Assembly (NCBI RefSeq): GCF_013337185.1
Contig: NZ_SWDE01000002.1
Coordinates: 434,001 to 498,000 of the forward strand
Direction of reading: 5' to 3'
Length of the DNA stretch: 64,000 nucleotides
Source: Serratia proteamaculans
GTDB taxonomy: Bacteria; Pseudomonadota; Gammaproteobacteria; Enterobacterales; Enterobacteriaceae
The first letter of the stretch is position 1. Every line of letters begins with the position of its first letter. The position numbers were made by a program, and so were the translations under genes. The notes under the pieces are model-generated. The model did not search any database and was not told the origin of the DNA. It saw nothing but the letters and a program-made list of their open reading frames with translations. Shown here one piece after another: positions 1 to 10,148 of this stretch.

Positions 1-441
1 AAGATTACCGATTACCTGTGGCATATCACGCTGCCGGTGCTGGCGACGGTGATTGGTGGCTTCGCCACCCTGACCATGCTGACCAAAAACTCATTCCTCG
101 ATGAGATCCGCAAACAATATGTGGTCACCGCGCGCGCCAAAGGGCTGGACGAGAACAAGATCCTTTACCGCCACGTGTTCCGCAACGCCATGCTGCTGGT
201 GATCGCCGGCTTCCCGGCGACCTTTGTCAGCATGTTTTTCACCGGCTCATTGCTGATCGAGGTGATGTTCTCGCTCAACGGGCTGGGGTTGCTGGGCTAT
301 GACGCCACCCTGCAGCGCGATTACCCGGTGATGTTCGGCACGCTGTATATCTTCACCCTGATTGGCCTGCTGTTGAATATCCTTAGCGATATCACCTATA
401 CCCTGGTCGATCCGCGCATTGATTTCGAGGCCCGCCAATGA
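1..441 (+). CDS. yejB: YejB, inner-membrane permease of the Yej peptide ABC importer (3' part only)
   Basis: The reading frame is open from the first base, so the N-terminal part lies outside the window. The visible part is the C-terminal half of a binding-protein-dependent transport permease, with the conserved cytoplasmic loop ([20 protein letters not shown]) that docks on the ATPase and at least three hydrophobic segments after it. It ends in an ATGA overlap with yejE, so the two are translationally coupled. In E. coli YejABEF imports peptides, including microcin C and cell-wall-derived peptides. The match to E. coli YejB and the gene order make the assignment secure. Confidence 0.95.
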   Translation, partial: KITDYLWHITLPVLATVIGGFATLTMLTKNSFLDEIRKQYVVTARAKGLDENKILYRHVFRNAMLLVIAGFPATFVSMFFTGSLLIEVMFSLNGLGLLGYDATLQRDYPVMFGTLYIFTLIGLLLNILSDITYTLVDPRIDFEARQ

Positions 442-1463
442 GTCGCTTAAGCCCGATCAATCAGGCACGCTGGGCACGTTTTTGCCGCAACCGCCGTGGC
501 TATTGGTCGCTGTGGATTTTTCTGGTGCTGTTTATCCTCAGCCTGGGCGCCAACCTGATCGCCAACGACCGGCCGCTACTGGTGCGCTACCAGGGCAGCC
601 TGTACCTGCCGTTTATTATCGACTACAGCGAAACCACCTTCGGCGGCGAGCTTAATACCGCCACCGACTATCAGGATCCGTTCGTCATAAAACAGATCGA
701 CAGCCACGGCTGGGCAGTTTGGCCACCGATTCGCTTCAGTTACGACACCATCAACTTCGCCACCGAGGTGCCCTTCCCCTCGGCCCCTTCGCGCCAAAAC
801 CTGTTGGGTACCGACGGTAACGGCAGCGACGTACTGGCCCGCGTGCTGTATGGCTTTCGTATTTCGATGCTGTTCGGGCTGGCGCTGACGCTGTTTTCCA
901 GCGTAATTGGCGTCTGTGTCGGTGCCATACAGGGTTACTACGGCGGACGTGTGGACTTGTGGGGGCAGCGCTTTATTGAAGTGTGGTCCGGTATGCCGAC
1001 GCTGTTTTTGATTATTCTGCTGTCGAGCATCGTACAACCCAATTTCTGGTGGCTGCTCGGCATCACCATTTTGTTTGGCTGGATGAGCCTGGTGGGCGTG
1101 GTACGCGCCGAGTTCCTGCGCACCCGTAACTACGACTACATCCGCGCCGCACGCGCCATGGGGGTACAGGATCGGGTCATTATGTACCGGCATATGCTGC
1201 CCAATGCCATGGTGGCGACGCTGACCTTCTTGCCGTTTATCCTGTGCGGGTCCATCACTACCCTGACCTCCCTCGACTTCCTGGGCTTTGGCCTGCCGAT
1301 CGGTTCTCCGTCGCTCGGCGAACTGTTGCTGCAGGGTAAAAACAACCTGCAGGCGCCGTGGCTCGGCATCACCGCGTTCCTGGTGTTGGCGGTGTTGCTG
1401 TCTTTACTCATTTTTATTGGCGAAGCGGTACGCGACGCCTTTGACCCCAGCAAGGCGTATTGA
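438..1463 (+). CDS. yejE: YejE, second permease of the Yej peptide ABC importer
   Basis: This 341-residue protein is the usual length of E. coli YejE. It has an N-terminal membrane segment (about residues 23-45), a periplasmic stretch, then the BPD-transport permease domain. The ATPase-docking loop ([19 protein letters not shown]) lies near residues 225-243. It pairs with YejB to form the membrane channel. The start overlaps the yejB stop by 4 bp, and yejF starts 2 bp after the stop, so yejBEF read as one operon. Nothing unusual was seen. Confidence 0.95.
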   Translation: MSRLSPINQARWARFCRNRRGYWSLWIFLVLFILSLGANLIANDRPLLVRYQGSLYLPFIIDYSETTFGGELNTATDYQDPFVIKQIDSHGWAVWPPIRFSYDTINFATEVPFPSAPSRQNLLGTDGNGSDVLARVLYGFRISMLFGLALTLFSSVIGVCVGAIQGYYGGRVDLWGQRFIEVWSGMPTLFLIILLSSIVQPNFWWLLGITILFGWMSLVGVVRAEFLRTRNYDYIRAARAMGVQDRVIMYRHMLPNAMVATLTFLPFILCGSITTLTSLDFLGFGLPIGSPSLGELLLQGKNNLQAPWLGITAFLVLAVLLSLLIFIGEAVRDAFDPSKAY

Positions 1464-1464
1464 T

Positions 1465-3057
1465 ATGGCTAGCACTCCTTTGCTTTCAATTCAGGATCTC
1501 GGTGTGGCTTTCCGCCAGGGTGAGCAACTCAATCAGGTCGTCAGCGGGCTTTCACTGCAGATAGAAAAGGCTGAAACGCTGGCACTGGTGGGAGAGTCCG
1601 GTTCGGGAAAAAGCGTCACTGCGCTGTCGGTGCTGCGCCTGCTGCCTTCACCACCGGTGGTCTATACCGGCGGTGATATCCGGTTCAACGGCAGTTCGTT
1701 ACTGCATGCGCCTGAGGCTGAACTGCGCAAGGTGCGCGGCAACCAGATATCGATGATCTTTCAGGAGCCGATGGTGTCACTCAATCCCTTGCATACCATT
1801 GAGAAACAGCTGGCGGAAGTGCTGGCGCTGCATCGCGGTATGCGGCGTGACGTCGCACGCGGTGAGATTATTCAATGTCTGGATCGCGTAGGTATTCGCA
1901 ATGCCAAAGGTCGGTTGAAAGACTACCCGCATCAACTCTCCGGCGGCGAGCGCCAGCGGGTGATGATCGCCATGGCGGTGTTAACCCAGCCCAAGCTGCT
2001 GATTGCCGATGAGCCCACGACGGCGCTCGATGTCACCATTCAGGCGCAAATTCTGCTGTTGCTGAAAGAATTGAAACAAGAAATGGGCATGGGACTGCTG
2101 TTTATCACCCATAACCTGAATATTGTGCGCCGCCTGGCGGATAACGTGGCGGTTATGCGCCAGGGGCAATGCGTTGAGCAAAACAGCCGGAGCAATCTGT
2201 TTAGCCGGCCGCAACACCCCTATACCCAACAATTACTGGCGGCAGAGAACGTGGGCGATCCGCTGCCGCTGCCGGCTGACGCCGCCCCGCTGCTGAAGGT
2301 GGAAAACCTGCAGGTCAGTTTCCCAATCAGGCGCGGCTTACTGCGCCGCACTGTGGGTCAGCATTATGCGTTGAAAGATTTAAGCTTTGAGCTAAAGGCC
2401 GGGGAAAGCGTCGGGCTGGTGGGAGAATCCGGCTCGGGTAAAAGCACCACCGGGTTGGCATTACTGCGTTTGCTTAACGCCAACGGCTCGATGTGGTTTA
2501 AAGGCCAGCCGTTGCACCAGTTCAGCATGAAGCAGATGCTGCCGTACCGCAGCCAGATGCAGATTGTGTTCCAGGATCCCTACTCCGCGCTGAATCCCCG
2601 GCTCAATGTGCTGCAAATCATCGCCGAGGGGCTGGAGGTACACCAGAAACTGAGCGCTGAGCAGCGAGAGCAGCGGGTGATCGAAGTATTGCAGGAGGTG
2701 GGGCTGGATCCCGCCCTGCGCTACCGTTACCCCACCGAGTTTTCCGGCGGTCAGCGCCAACGCATCGCCATCGCACGTGCGCTGATTTTACAACCTCAGT
2801 TGCTGATCCTCGATGAACCGACCTCGTCACTGGATAAATCGGTACAGGCACAAATCCTGACGTTGCTGAAATCGTTGCAACAACGCCACCGGCTGGCCTA
2901 TCTGTTTATCAGCCATGATTTGCAGGTGGTGCGTTCACTGTGTCATCAGGTGATTGTGCTGCGACAAGGGGAAGTGGTTGAACAAGGTGACTGCCAGACG
3001 ATCTTTAACTCGCCGGCCGCCGCTTATACGCAGCAGTTGTTACAGCTGGCGGATTAG
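1465..3057 (+). CDS. yejF: YejF, duplicated ATPase subunit of the Yej peptide importer
   Basis: This 530-residue protein carries two ABC ATPase domains in tandem, as in E. coli YejF (529 aa). Walker A motifs (GESGSGKS) lie at residues 43-50 and 320-327. Signature motifs (LSGGE, FSGGQ) lie near residues 158 and 426, each followed by a Walker B aspartate-glutamate. The frame is open further upstream into yejE, but the ATG at 1465, 2 bp after the yejE stop, gives the family length. It powers uptake of peptides through YejBE. Confidence 0.96.
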   Translation: MASTPLLSIQDLGVAFRQGEQLNQVVSGLSLQIEKAETLALVGESGSGKSVTALSVLRLLPSPPVVYTGGDIRFNGSSLLHAPEAELRKVRGNQISMIFQEPMVSLNPLHTIEKQLAEVLALHRGMRRDVARGEIIQCLDRVGIRNAKGRLKDYPHQLSGGERQRVMIAMAVLTQPKLLIADEPTTALDVTIQAQILLLLKELKQEMGMGLLFITHNLNIVRRLADNVAVMRQGQCVEQNSRSNLFSRPQHPYTQQLLAAENVGDPLPLPADAAPLLKVENLQVSFPIRRGLLRRTVGQHYALKDLSFELKAGESVGLVGESGSGKSTTGLALLRLLNANGSMWFKGQPLHQFSMKQMLPYRSQMQIVFQDPYSALNPRLNVLQIIAEGLEVHQKLSAEQREQRVIEVLQEVGLDPALRYRYPTEFSGGQRQRIAIARALILQPQLLILDEPTSSLDKSVQAQILTLLKSLQQRHRLAYLFISHDLQVVRSLCHQVIVLRQGEVVEQGDCQTIFNSPAAAYTQQLLQLAD

Positions 3058-3066
3058 CGACGGGAT

Positions 3067-3411
3067 TCAGAAAGGATATTGAGCGCTCATCGGCTCGGCA
3101 ATAGCGGCACCCACGTTTTTTAGCCGACACATGGTGGCGCTTTCATCGCAGCGATGCACAAACAGGCAAGGCTCCCCTTCCCACTCTACGATGGCACAGT
3201 CGACCTGGATCTCCTGCAAAGACAGATTAAGCTGTTGCATCACCTGCCAGGCGTCAGCCCCTTCATGGCTGAGCAGTTTCAGTCCAATCAGGTTGTTATC
3301 TTCGTCTATTCCGCTGAGCGGAATCGGTTCAACCTTGACGCCGGTAAAACCTGATAGCCAACGATAACTTTGCGGCAAACGATGCACTACCGAAAGTTGG
3401 ATACTTTCCAC
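3067..3411 (-). CDS. yejG: YejG, conserved small protein of unknown function
   Basis: This 114-residue protein matches E. coli YejG in length and along its whole sequence (VHRLPQ.YRW near the start, GEPCLFV and CRLKN near the end). It has no signal peptide or membrane segment. It lies 9 bp from the yejF stop, convergent with it, in the same place as in E. coli. Its molecular role is not established. Confidence 0.9.
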   Translation of the reverse strand: MESIQLSVVHRLPQSYRWLSGFTGVKVEPIPLSGIDEDNNLIGLKLLSHEGADAWQVMQQLNLSLQEIQVDCAIVEWEGEPCLFVHRCDESATMCRLKNVGAAIAEPMSAQYPF

Positions 3412-4016
3412 ATGAAATCCCTAGTTTGAAAAATGAAGCACTTTTTACCTGACAGGGTAACTAAGTTATAGCCGTTGACGCCCGACTCTGCCCCTTATGA
3501 ATGTTATTTAAATGTAAAATACATCACAAGTGGTTAACTCGCCCCCTGCGCTTGCCGATGTCTTGCTGTTTTAGTGACGCCCTATGGGTCATTTCACGGC
3601 ATTTTGCGACTCAGCTCGCATTTTTGCGTTATATGTAACCCTTTCCCGCCGCGATCTCAACTCTTTTTTCTTGCAATACGGTTACTTATTGCTCGGCATA
3701 ATTTTACATTGAGGAAACATTTAGCCTCGCGCCACGACAGTGACTACCAAGCTAACTCATTGACTATAAATGGCCTTAAAACAAATTACCCACTGGTATT
3801 AGTCCAGGAAAATAACGGATAGGCGGGTTATCTGCCTGAGCAGACAGAGCATTTTTTTAACAAAAAGAATACAGATAGCGCGCAGGGGATTTAATTAGCG
3901 CACTTATGTTTAGCAACAAAGTCTTCATTGCCATTGGATTTCAGAGCAGGCTTGGGCCGAAGGGGATATTTCACCCAGGCCCAACATGACGCTGAGCCTG
4001 GATCAGGAAGAAAAGA
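3412..4016. other. 605-bp intergenic region between yejG and bcr
   Basis: No convincing gene is visible. An 82-codon plus-strand frame (3574-3822) lacks a Shine-Dalgarno sequence and has no recognisable motif. The part next to yejG is AT-rich and should hold its promoter. Near 3952-3986 an imperfect hairpin (TTGGGCC ... GGCCCAA) could end bcr transcription from the other side. A small RNA gene cannot be excluded. Confidence 0.6.
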
Positions 4017-5225
4017 CTAAGGGGTATCAGACGAAGATTTTTGTCGTGGCCGACTGGCATACAGATAGAACAACACCGCAACAATGCTACACAGCGCCAT
4101 CGAGGAGACCATCGGCCAGGCACTCTTGCCGGGCGCCATTGCCAGTATCGCCCCCACCAACGCACCGATGCTGAAGCGCAAGGTGCCGGCCAGTGAAGAC
4201 GCCGTGCCTGCCATGTGCGGGAAATCGTCCAGGATCACCGCCATGGCGTTTGAGGAGATCATGGCGATGCACCCCAGATAAACCGCCACGCCCAACACCA
4301 ACGCCCAGAACCCCAGGCCAATAGCGCTCACTGCCAGTAACCACAGCCCCATCGCCAACTGAACAAACAGCCCCAAACGGAACATTTTGATCGCGCCCAA
4401 CCGCCGTACATTGCGGCTGTTAACCAGCGTGGTCAGGAACAGGAAAACAATATTCAGCGCAAAATAGTAACCAAAGTGCTGCGGTGAAACATGATTCAGT
4501 TCGATATACACGAACGGCCCGGCGCTGAGGAACGAGAACATACCGGCGAAGGAGAAAGCGCTGGCCAGCATATAGCTCAGCACGCGCTTATGGCGGAACA
4601 AGGAAGCGAAGTTACCCAGCGTGGTTCGCAGATGGAACTTTTGCCGCCGCTCTTTCGGCAGCGTCTCTTTAATAAAGAACGCCACCAGCAAGGAGCCGAT
4701 CAGCGCCGCTGCGCCCATGGTCCAGAAAATCGCATGCCAACTGAACCACAGCAGCAGCGCGCCACCAATCATCGGCGCCAGCAAGGGGGCAATGGTCATC
4801 ACCAGGATGACAAACGACATCATGCGCGAGAACTCGTCCTTGGTGAACATATCGCGCATCAGGGCGTTAATCACTACGCTGGCCGCCGCCGCCGACAGCC
4901 CATGCAGGAAACGCAGATTGATCAATTGGTCAATCGACTGCGCCATCGCACAGGCACCGCCGGCAATAGCGAAGATCAGCGTCCCCCACAGGATCACCGG
5001 CTTACGGCCAATGCTGTCCGACATCGGTCCGTAGAACAACTGCCCCAGGGCAAAGCCGAGCATATAGGCGCTGAGCGTCATCTGCACGCTGCCCGACTCA
5101 ACGCCGAACTGTTTGGCAATCACCGGCATACTGGGCAGGTACATGTCGATAGCCAGCGGCATCAGCATGGAAAGCAGGCCCAGAATAAAAATCAAACCGA
5201 GGTGAGATGACCGGTTCTGTAACAC
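4017..5225 (-). CDS. bcr: Bcr/CflA-family multidrug efflux transporter
   Basis: This 12-helix major facilitator of 402 residues matches E. coli Bcr (bicyclomycin/sulfonamide resistance, drug:proton antiport). The motif-A loop [11 protein letters not shown] lies between helices 2 and 3. The GTG at 5225 is chosen because AAGGAG lies 9 bp before it and the resulting N-terminus aligns in length with E. coli Bcr. An in-frame ATG at 5243 has no ribosome binding site. It lies just downstream of rsuA on the same strand, as in E. coli. Confidence 0.92.
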   Translation of the reverse strand: MLQNRSSHLGLIFILGLLSMLMPLAIDMYLPSMPVIAKQFGVESGSVQMTLSAYMLGFALGQLFYGPMSDSIGRKPVILWGTLIFAIAGGACAMAQSIDQLINLRFLHGLSAAAASVVINALMRDMFTKDEFSRMMSFVILVMTIAPLLAPMIGGALLLWFSWHAIFWTMGAAALIGSLLVAFFIKETLPKERRQKFHLRTTLGNFASLFRHKRVLSYMLASAFSFAGMFSFLSAGPFVYIELNHVSPQHFGYYFALNIVFLFLTTLVNSRNVRRLGAIKMFRLGLFVQLAMGLWLLAVSAIGLGFWALVLGVAVYLGCIAMISSNAMAVILDDFPHMAGTASSLAGTLRFSIGALVGAILAMAPGKSAWPMVSSMALCSIVAVLFYLYASRPRQKSSSDTP

Positions 5226-5264
5226 GTTCGACGACTCCTTCATCAGCCGTAGTCTTGTAATGAA

Positions 5265-5978
5265 TTAATCTTGCAGGTGCGGGGCACCGACGCTGGCGAT
5301 TTCTTCTTCCGTCAGCGGACGATATTCGCCCTCTGCCAGATCCTCATCCATCACGATGGCACCAATACGTTCGCGATGCAGCTCGAGAACCCGGTTGCCG
5401 ACCGCTGCGAACATGCGTTTCACCTGGTGATAACGCCCTTCGCTGATGGTCAGGCGCACCAGCTTGTCTTCAATTTGTTCCAGTTGCGCAGGCCGGGTCA
5501 GATCTTTTTCGTTATGCAACTGCACGCCTTCGGCAAATTGCTGCGCGGTATCGTCCGCCAGCGGATGCTCCAGCGTCACCAGATAGGTTTTCTCACAGTG
5601 ATGCTTGGGTGAGGTGATACGGTGCGACCATTGGCCGTCGTCGGTCATCAGCACCAGACCGGTGGTATCGATATCCAGGCGACCGGCGGCGTGCAGCTTG
5701 TAGGCCACCGGCTCATCGAGGAAATACAGCACCGTCGGATGATCGGGATCGTCCGTAGAGCAAACGTAACCCTGCGGTTTGTTGAGCATAAAATAGCGCG
5801 GGCCGTTTTGGCGTTGCAGTGGGTTGCCGTCAAAGGTCACCTCCTGCTCCGGAGTCAGTTTCAGTGCCCCGCTCTTCACCACTTCACCGTCTACGGTGAC
5901 GCGTTTTGCCCGAAGTTCACGCGCTACCAGCGCACGGCTAACACCTAACTGCTGAGATAAAAACTTGTCCAGTCGCAT
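5265..5978 (-). CDS. rsuA: RsuA, 16S rRNA pseudouridine-516 synthase
   Basis: This 237-residue enzyme makes pseudouridine 516 in 16S rRNA. An S4-like RNA-binding domain (residues 1-60) precedes the catalytic domain. The catalytic aspartate is D102 in the [10 protein letters not shown] motif. The frame extends 20 codons upstream, but the ATG at 5978 gives the family N-terminus (MRLDKFL). It lies upstream of bcr on the same strand and divergent from radD. Confidence 0.95.
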   Translation of the reverse strand: MRLDKFLSQQLGVSRALVARELRAKRVTVDGEVVKSGALKLTPEQEVTFDGNPLQRQNGPRYFMLNKPQGYVCSTDDPDHPTVLYFLDEPVAYKLHAAGRLDIDTTGLVLMTDDGQWSHRITSPKHHCEKTYLVTLEHPLADDTAQQFAEGVQLHNEKDLTRPAQLEQIEDKLVRLTISEGRYHQVKRMFAAVGNRVLELHRERIGAIVMDEDLAEGEYRPLTEEEIASVGAPHLQD

Positions 5979-6287
5979 TGAATCTGCTTTGCCTGTCGTT
6001 GTTATGATCGCATTGATCGTATTGCTAAAATATGACACCCACCGTTACACCAGGTGCAACAGGGCAGGTTCGAAGAGGGGGAAACAGCGATTACTGTCAC
6101 GCAAGTATAGCGATGGAAACGGCCCCCTGACAGAGGTAATTTCCACGCTTCTCGCACCATCGGTGCTCAGAAGGCATAATAATAGAAATTTTTTAGCCAT
6201 CAGGGGAGTAAAATGTCACGGTTTTTGTGGGAGCAGATGTTACAAAACCTGTTCCCGGCGGCCCTTCTCAACCCACGGCGTTAATTT

Positions 6288-8045
6288 ATGGCCTTTACTC
6301 TACGCCCCTACCAACTGGAAGCGGTCGAAGCCACCATCAAACATTTCCGTCAGCACCCGCAACCGGCGCTGATCGTGTTGCCGACCGGGGCCGGTAAAAG
6401 CCTGGTGATCGCCGAGCTGGCGAAGCGCGCACGTGGCCGGGTATTGGTGCTGGCCCATGTGAAAGAACTGGTGGCGCAAAACCACGCCAAATACCGCGCC
6501 TACGGGCTGGAGGCCGATATCTTTGCCGCCGGGCTGCAGCAAAAAGACAGCGCCGGCAAGGTGGTGTTCGGTAGCGTGCAGTCGGTGGCACGCAATCTGC
6601 CCCTGTTTGACAGTGCGTTTTCGCTGTTGATTATCGACGAATGCCATCGCATCAGCGACGATGACGACAGTCAGTACCAGCAGATTATTCAGCATCTGCA
6701 AAAAACCAACCCACAGCTGCGGCTGCTGGGCCTGACCGCCACGCCCTACCGACTGGGCAAAGGCTGGATTTATCAGTATCACTATCACGGTTTTACCCGT
6801 GGCGATGCCAACAGTCTGTTTCGTGACTGCATTTATGAACTGCCGCTGCGCTACATGATCAAAAACGGCTTTCTGGTGCCGCCGGAAAGGCTGGATATGC
6901 CGATTGTGCAGTATGATTTCAGCCGTCTGGAAGCCAGAAGCAACGGCCTGTTCAGCGAAGTCGATCTGAACCGTGAGCTGAAACAGCAAAATCGCATTAC
7001 GCCGCACATCATCAGCCAGATCGTCGAATATGCCGAAACGCGTAAGGGGGTGATGATTTTCGCCTCCACCGTTGAACATGCGCGTGAGATCCACGGTCTG
7101 CTGCCGCCCGGAGAAGCCGCGCTGGTCAGCGCCGAAACGCCCGCCGCCGAGCGTGATGCGCTGATTGAGGCTTTCAAACAACAGCAGTTACGCTACCTGG
7201 TTAACGTGGCGGTACTGACCACCGGCTTTGATGCGCCGCATGTCGATCTGATCGCTATTCTGCGCCCAACCGAATCCGTCAGCCTGTATCAGCAAATCGT
7301 CGGGCGCGGGCTGCGGCTGGCCCCCGGCAAGGAAGATTGCCTGATCCTCGACTACGCCGGCAACCCGCACGACCTGTTTACCCCGGAGGTCGGGGTCAGC
7401 AAGCCACACAGCGACAGTCAGCCGGTACAGGTGTTCTGCCCCGGCTGCGGCTTCGCCAACCTGTTTTGGGGCAAATGCACCGAGAACGGCGATATCATCG
7501 AACACTACGGTCGCCGCTGTCAGGGCTGGCTGGAAGATGATGAAGGCCATCGCGAGCAGTGCGACTACCGCTTCCGCTTCAAAATTTGCCCGCATTGCGG
7601 CGCAGAGAATGACATTGCCGCCCGCCGCTGCCACCAGTGTCAGGAGGTGTTGGTCGATCCTGACGATATGCTGAAAGCAGCGCTGAAGTTGAAAGACGCT
7701 TTGGTATTGCGCTGTGGCGGCATGGAACTGCAAATCGGCCGTGATGAAAAAGGCGAGTGGCTGAAAGCCACCTATTACGACGAAGACGGCACCAGCACCA
7801 GTGAGCGTTTCCGGCTACAGACCCCGGCGCAGCGCAAAGCCTTCGAAATGCTGTTCCTGCGCCCCCATCAGCGTGCGCCTGGGGTCCCTTTTGCCTGGCA
7901 AACCGCTGCCGACGTGCTGGCCCAGCAAGCGGCCTTGCGCCATCCGGATTTTGTGGTGGCACGCAAACGTGGGCAGTTCTGGCAGATACGGGAAAAAGTG
8001 TTCGATTATCAAGGCCGCTTCCGCCGTGCCAACGAGCTGTCTTGA
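6288..8045 (+). CDS. radD: RadD (YejH), superfamily 2 DNA repair ATPase
   Basis: This 585-residue protein matches E. coli RadD (586 aa), which takes part in processing recombination intermediates and double-strand-break repair. The Walker A motif (GAGKS) is at residues 34-38 and the DECH box at 117-120. A helicase C domain follows, with [10 protein letters not shown] near residue 341. The C-terminal third holds cysteine-rich zinc-binding motifs (CPGCG ... CPHCG ... CHQC). It is divergent from rsuA and upstream of rplY. Confidence 0.94.
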   Translation: MAFTLRPYQLEAVEATIKHFRQHPQPALIVLPTGAGKSLVIAELAKRARGRVLVLAHVKELVAQNHAKYRAYGLEADIFAAGLQQKDSAGKVVFGSVQSVARNLPLFDSAFSLLIIDECHRISDDDDSQYQQIIQHLQKTNPQLRLLGLTATPYRLGKGWIYQYHYHGFTRGDANSLFRDCIYELPLRYMIKNGFLVPPERLDMPIVQYDFSRLEARSNGLFSEVDLNRELKQQNRITPHIISQIVEYAETRKGVMIFASTVEHAREIHGLLPPGEAALVSAETPAAERDALIEAFKQQQLRYLVNVAVLTTGFDAPHVDLIAILRPTESVSLYQQIVGRGLRLAPGKEDCLILDYAGNPHDLFTPEVGVSKPHSDSQPVQVFCPGCGFANLFWGKCTENGDIIEHYGRRCQGWLEDDEGHREQCDYRFRFKICPHCGAENDIAARRCHQCQEVLVDPDDMLKAALKLKDALVLRCGGMELQIGRDEKGEWLKATYYDEDGTSTSERFRLQTPAQRKAFEMLFLRPHQRAPGVPFAWQTAADVLAQQAALRHPDFVVARKRGQFWQIREKVFDYQGRFRRANELS

Positions 8046-8159
8046 TCCTGACAGCCGGCAAATCAGGCAGGTTTCCATTGCCCTGCGGACGGCTTTCCGT
8101 TAAACTGCCGCCCGCTTTGCCTGGGTTCGCCCGGTGCTAAAGCAGGTTATATCCTACGA

Positions 8160-8251
8160 ATTTCAAGCTGTGGCTTGGAAGACAACGGGTAAATCGAACT
8201 TGCTACTGGGTCGCCTGTAGCAGGGTAAATTTTCTTTTTAGAGAAAAAACA
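8160..8251 (+). promoter_or_regulatory. rplY 5' leader with two hairpins and no canonical Shine-Dalgarno
   Basis: Between radD and rplY the leader contains two short hairpins: CAAGC-tgtg-GCTTG at 8164-8177, and GCTAC with a 10-nt loop closing to GTAGC at 8202-8221. The bases before the rplY ATG (TTTTTAGAGAAAAAACA) contain no AGGAG-like element. In E. coli, rplY translation is reported to be autogenously controlled by L25 through an unusual leader without a canonical ribosome binding site. This leader fits that description. Confidence 0.55.
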
Positions 8252-8536
8252 ATGTTCACTATCAATGTAGAAGTACGTAAAGACCAGGGTAAGGGTGCGA
8301 GCCGCCGCCTGCGTATTGCCAATAAATTCCCAGCTATCGTTTACGGTGGCGAAGAAGCTCCAGTTTCCATCGAACTGGACCATGATTCTGTTAAGAACAT
8401 GGAAATCAAACCAGAATTCTACAGCGAAGCAGTAACTCTGGTTATCGACGGTAAAGAAACCAAAGTGAAAGTTCAGGCTGTACAGCGTCACCCGTTCAAG
8501 CCGAAACTGGCTCACATCGACTTCCGTCGCGTTTAA
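8252..8536 (+). CDS. rplY: Ribosomal protein L25
   Basis: This 94-residue single-domain L25 is the length of the E. coli protein. It binds the loop E region of 5S rRNA in the 50S subunit. Conserved features include [12 protein letters not shown] near residues 11-22 and [15 protein letters not shown] at the C-terminus. It is monocistronic: a strong terminator follows at once, and yejK is convergent. Confidence 0.98.
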   Translation: MFTINVEVRKDQGKGASRRLRIANKFPAIVYGGEEAPVSIELDHDSVKNMEIKPEFYSEAVTLVIDGKETKVKVQAVQRHPFKPKLAHIDFRRV

Positions 8537-8575
8537 TCGCAACGAAATCGAACCTTTCGGGACGCCGAAGTAGAA

Positions 8576-8600
8576 AACGCCGCAATTGCGGCGTTTTTTA
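8576..8600 (+). terminator. Rho-independent terminator of rplY, probably shared with yejK
   Basis: A perfect 10-bp inverted repeat (AACGCCGCAA/TTGCGGCGTT) with no spacer is followed by a run of T on the plus strand. A-rich sequence on the other side lets it serve the convergent yejK as well. Confidence 0.9.
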
Positions 8601-8620
8601 TTGTCTGCGATCCGGTGAAA

Positions 8621-9631
8621 TTACTTATTGCCGCTGTTCAAACGACGTTGTAACTGGTCGCGCAAGTTTGGTGGCGTTCCTCTGATGGTTAGCGTATCGG
8701 TAGCCGCATCCCAGAAAATTCGTTCACCCAACAGCATCGCATCAAAATTCATGCTGATGCCACCGCCGCTGCCGGCAAACTTGGTCAACTGACGCAGCGT
8801 GCCACGATCGGCCGGGAAGCTGTCTTCCAGTTGATAACCCTGCTCGCTGGAAAACTGCAGAAAATCTTTCTCGCCCACGGGCGCGATCTCTTTCGACAAC
8901 TCCTGCAGTTCAATTTCTTCGCCGGCCTGCAGCTGTTCGTTGCAATAGCTGTAAACCTGCTGGCGTACCGACTGGCGCTCATTCTTGTCCAGTTGGGCAT
9001 CGGCGCAGTAATCGTCTACCGCCTGCAGCAAACCCCGGTTTTGTGCCTTGGTGTCCAGCCCTTCGGCCGCCGCCAGGAAATCCATAAAGAAATCGGAGAC
9101 CTTGCGGCCCACTCGCCCTTTCAGGAAAGTCAGGTAACGGGTCGACTCCGGATTGGTTTCCCACTCGGTCAGATCGATGCGCGCCACGATATCGGCGTGG
9201 TTGATATCCAGATAATGGGTGGTGTTGATATCCAGCTCTTCGTTAACGCGCGAACTGTTGCGGCTATTGAGCACCGCAATCAGCAAATACTCCACCGCCA
9301 GGTAGCGGTACTGACCAAACAGCACCACGCCGCCTTCGGCAAAGGGATACTTGGCCAGCTCATCGCGCAGGCGACCGGTCGCCGCACGGCTGAAGGCCAG
9401 AAAGTCCTTATCTTCCTTACGGCAGGTACGCAAAGCATCCGCCAGCTCACTGCCTTCATTGAACAGGCCGTAAGCCTTACTCTTGGCACTATAGACACGA
9501 TGCAGCTCTTCCATCATCTCTTCAACCGCGGCATTGGTGGGCAGCAGTGAATCGCGCAGCACCACGTCCAAGGTTTGCTCATCGCGTTTGACCAACTGGT
9601 GCAGAGCGATCTGGTCGATATCCAGACTCAT
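8621..9631 (-). CDS. yejK: YejK (NdpA), nucleoid-associated protein
   Basis: This 336-residue protein aligns with E. coli YejK (335 aa) along its whole length, with well-conserved blocks ([33 protein letters not shown] split around residue 140, [15 protein letters not shown]). It is soluble and found with the nucleoid in E. coli; its molecular role is little known. It is convergent with rplY and divergent from yejL, as in E. coli. Confidence 0.94.
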   Translation of the reverse strand: MSLDIDQIALHQLVKRDEQTLDVVLRDSLLPTNAAVEEMMEELHRVYSAKSKAYGLFNEGSELADALRTCRKEDKDFLAFSRAATGRLRDELAKYPFAEGGVVLFGQYRYLAVEYLLIAVLNSRNSSRVNEELDINTTHYLDINHADIVARIDLTEWETNPESTRYLTFLKGRVGRKVSDFFMDFLAAAEGLDTKAQNRGLLQAVDDYCADAQLDKNERQSVRQQVYSYCNEQLQAGEEIELQELSKEIAPVGEKDFLQFSSEQGYQLEDSFPADRGTLRQLTKFAGSGGGISMNFDAMLLGERIFWDAATDTLTIRGTPPNLRDQLQRRLNSGNK

Positions 9632-9911
9632 GGTAAATCCTCCTGTTCTTTGAGCGCGTATTCAATCACTGAAGGCCCCAGCCTGCAACTTTAAAGCTGT
9701 ACTTACATCACCAGAGTTCTATAAATTTCCAGCTCCCATACAATAGGTAAATAGCTGGCAGAACCGATGGATTTCAGGCAACGTGCCGGGAGCCGCACGC
9801 GCAACCCGCTACGCTGCGGTTTGAAAGACAAAGGGAATCGATAAAAGAGCGGAAAATCACTGTCCTATACGGTAAGATATGGGACTTTGTCAGGCTTTGA
9901 GCGCAATTTTT

Positions 9912-10139
9912 ATGCCACAATCATCCCGTTACAGTGACGAACACGTTGAACAGCTGCTCTCCGAGCTGGTTAATGTTCTGGAAAAACACCATACTCCCAC
10001 CGATCTTTCTTTGATGGTGCTGGGCAACATGGTAACTAATCTGATCAATACCAGTGTGGCTCCCGCGCAGCGGAAAACATTGGCAAAATCGTTTGCAGAA
10101 GCTCTGCAAGCTTCTATTCGTGAAGATAAAGCGCATTAA
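9912..10139 (+). CDS. yejL: YejL, conserved small protein (UPF0352)
   Basis: This 75-residue protein matches E. coli YejL (MPQ.SRYSDE.VEQLL at the start, EDKAH at the end). The ATG at 9912 gives the family length; an upstream in-frame ATG at 9879 would add 11 residues absent from E. coli. It lies 9 bp before yejM and is probably co-transcribed with it. The upstream 280 bp hold no gene. Bases 9765-9840 contain an imperfect inverted repeat (ATTTCAGGCAACG ... GCTGCGGTTTGAAA) that may be a decayed intergenic repeat. Confidence 0.92.
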   Translation: MPQSSRYSDEHVEQLLSELVNVLEKHHTPTDLSLMVLGNMVTNLINTSVAPAQRKTLAKSFAEALQASIREDKAH

Positions 10140-10148
10140 TAATTAATT

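Noticed and set aside
3574..3822. 82-codon plus-strand frame between yejG and bcr
   Set aside because: No ribosome binding site, no recognisable motif, and low-complexity hydrophobic composition expected by chance.
4491..5210. 239-codon frame antisense to bcr, rich in His, Gln and Arg
   Set aside because: Composition typical of the reverse of a membrane-protein gene.
6300..7181. 293-codon frame antisense to radD
   Set aside because: Shadow frame; composition follows the codon pattern of radD.
9765..9840. Imperfect inverted repeat upstream of yejL resembling a decayed ERIC-type element
   Set aside because: Match too weak and no second copy seen in the window.
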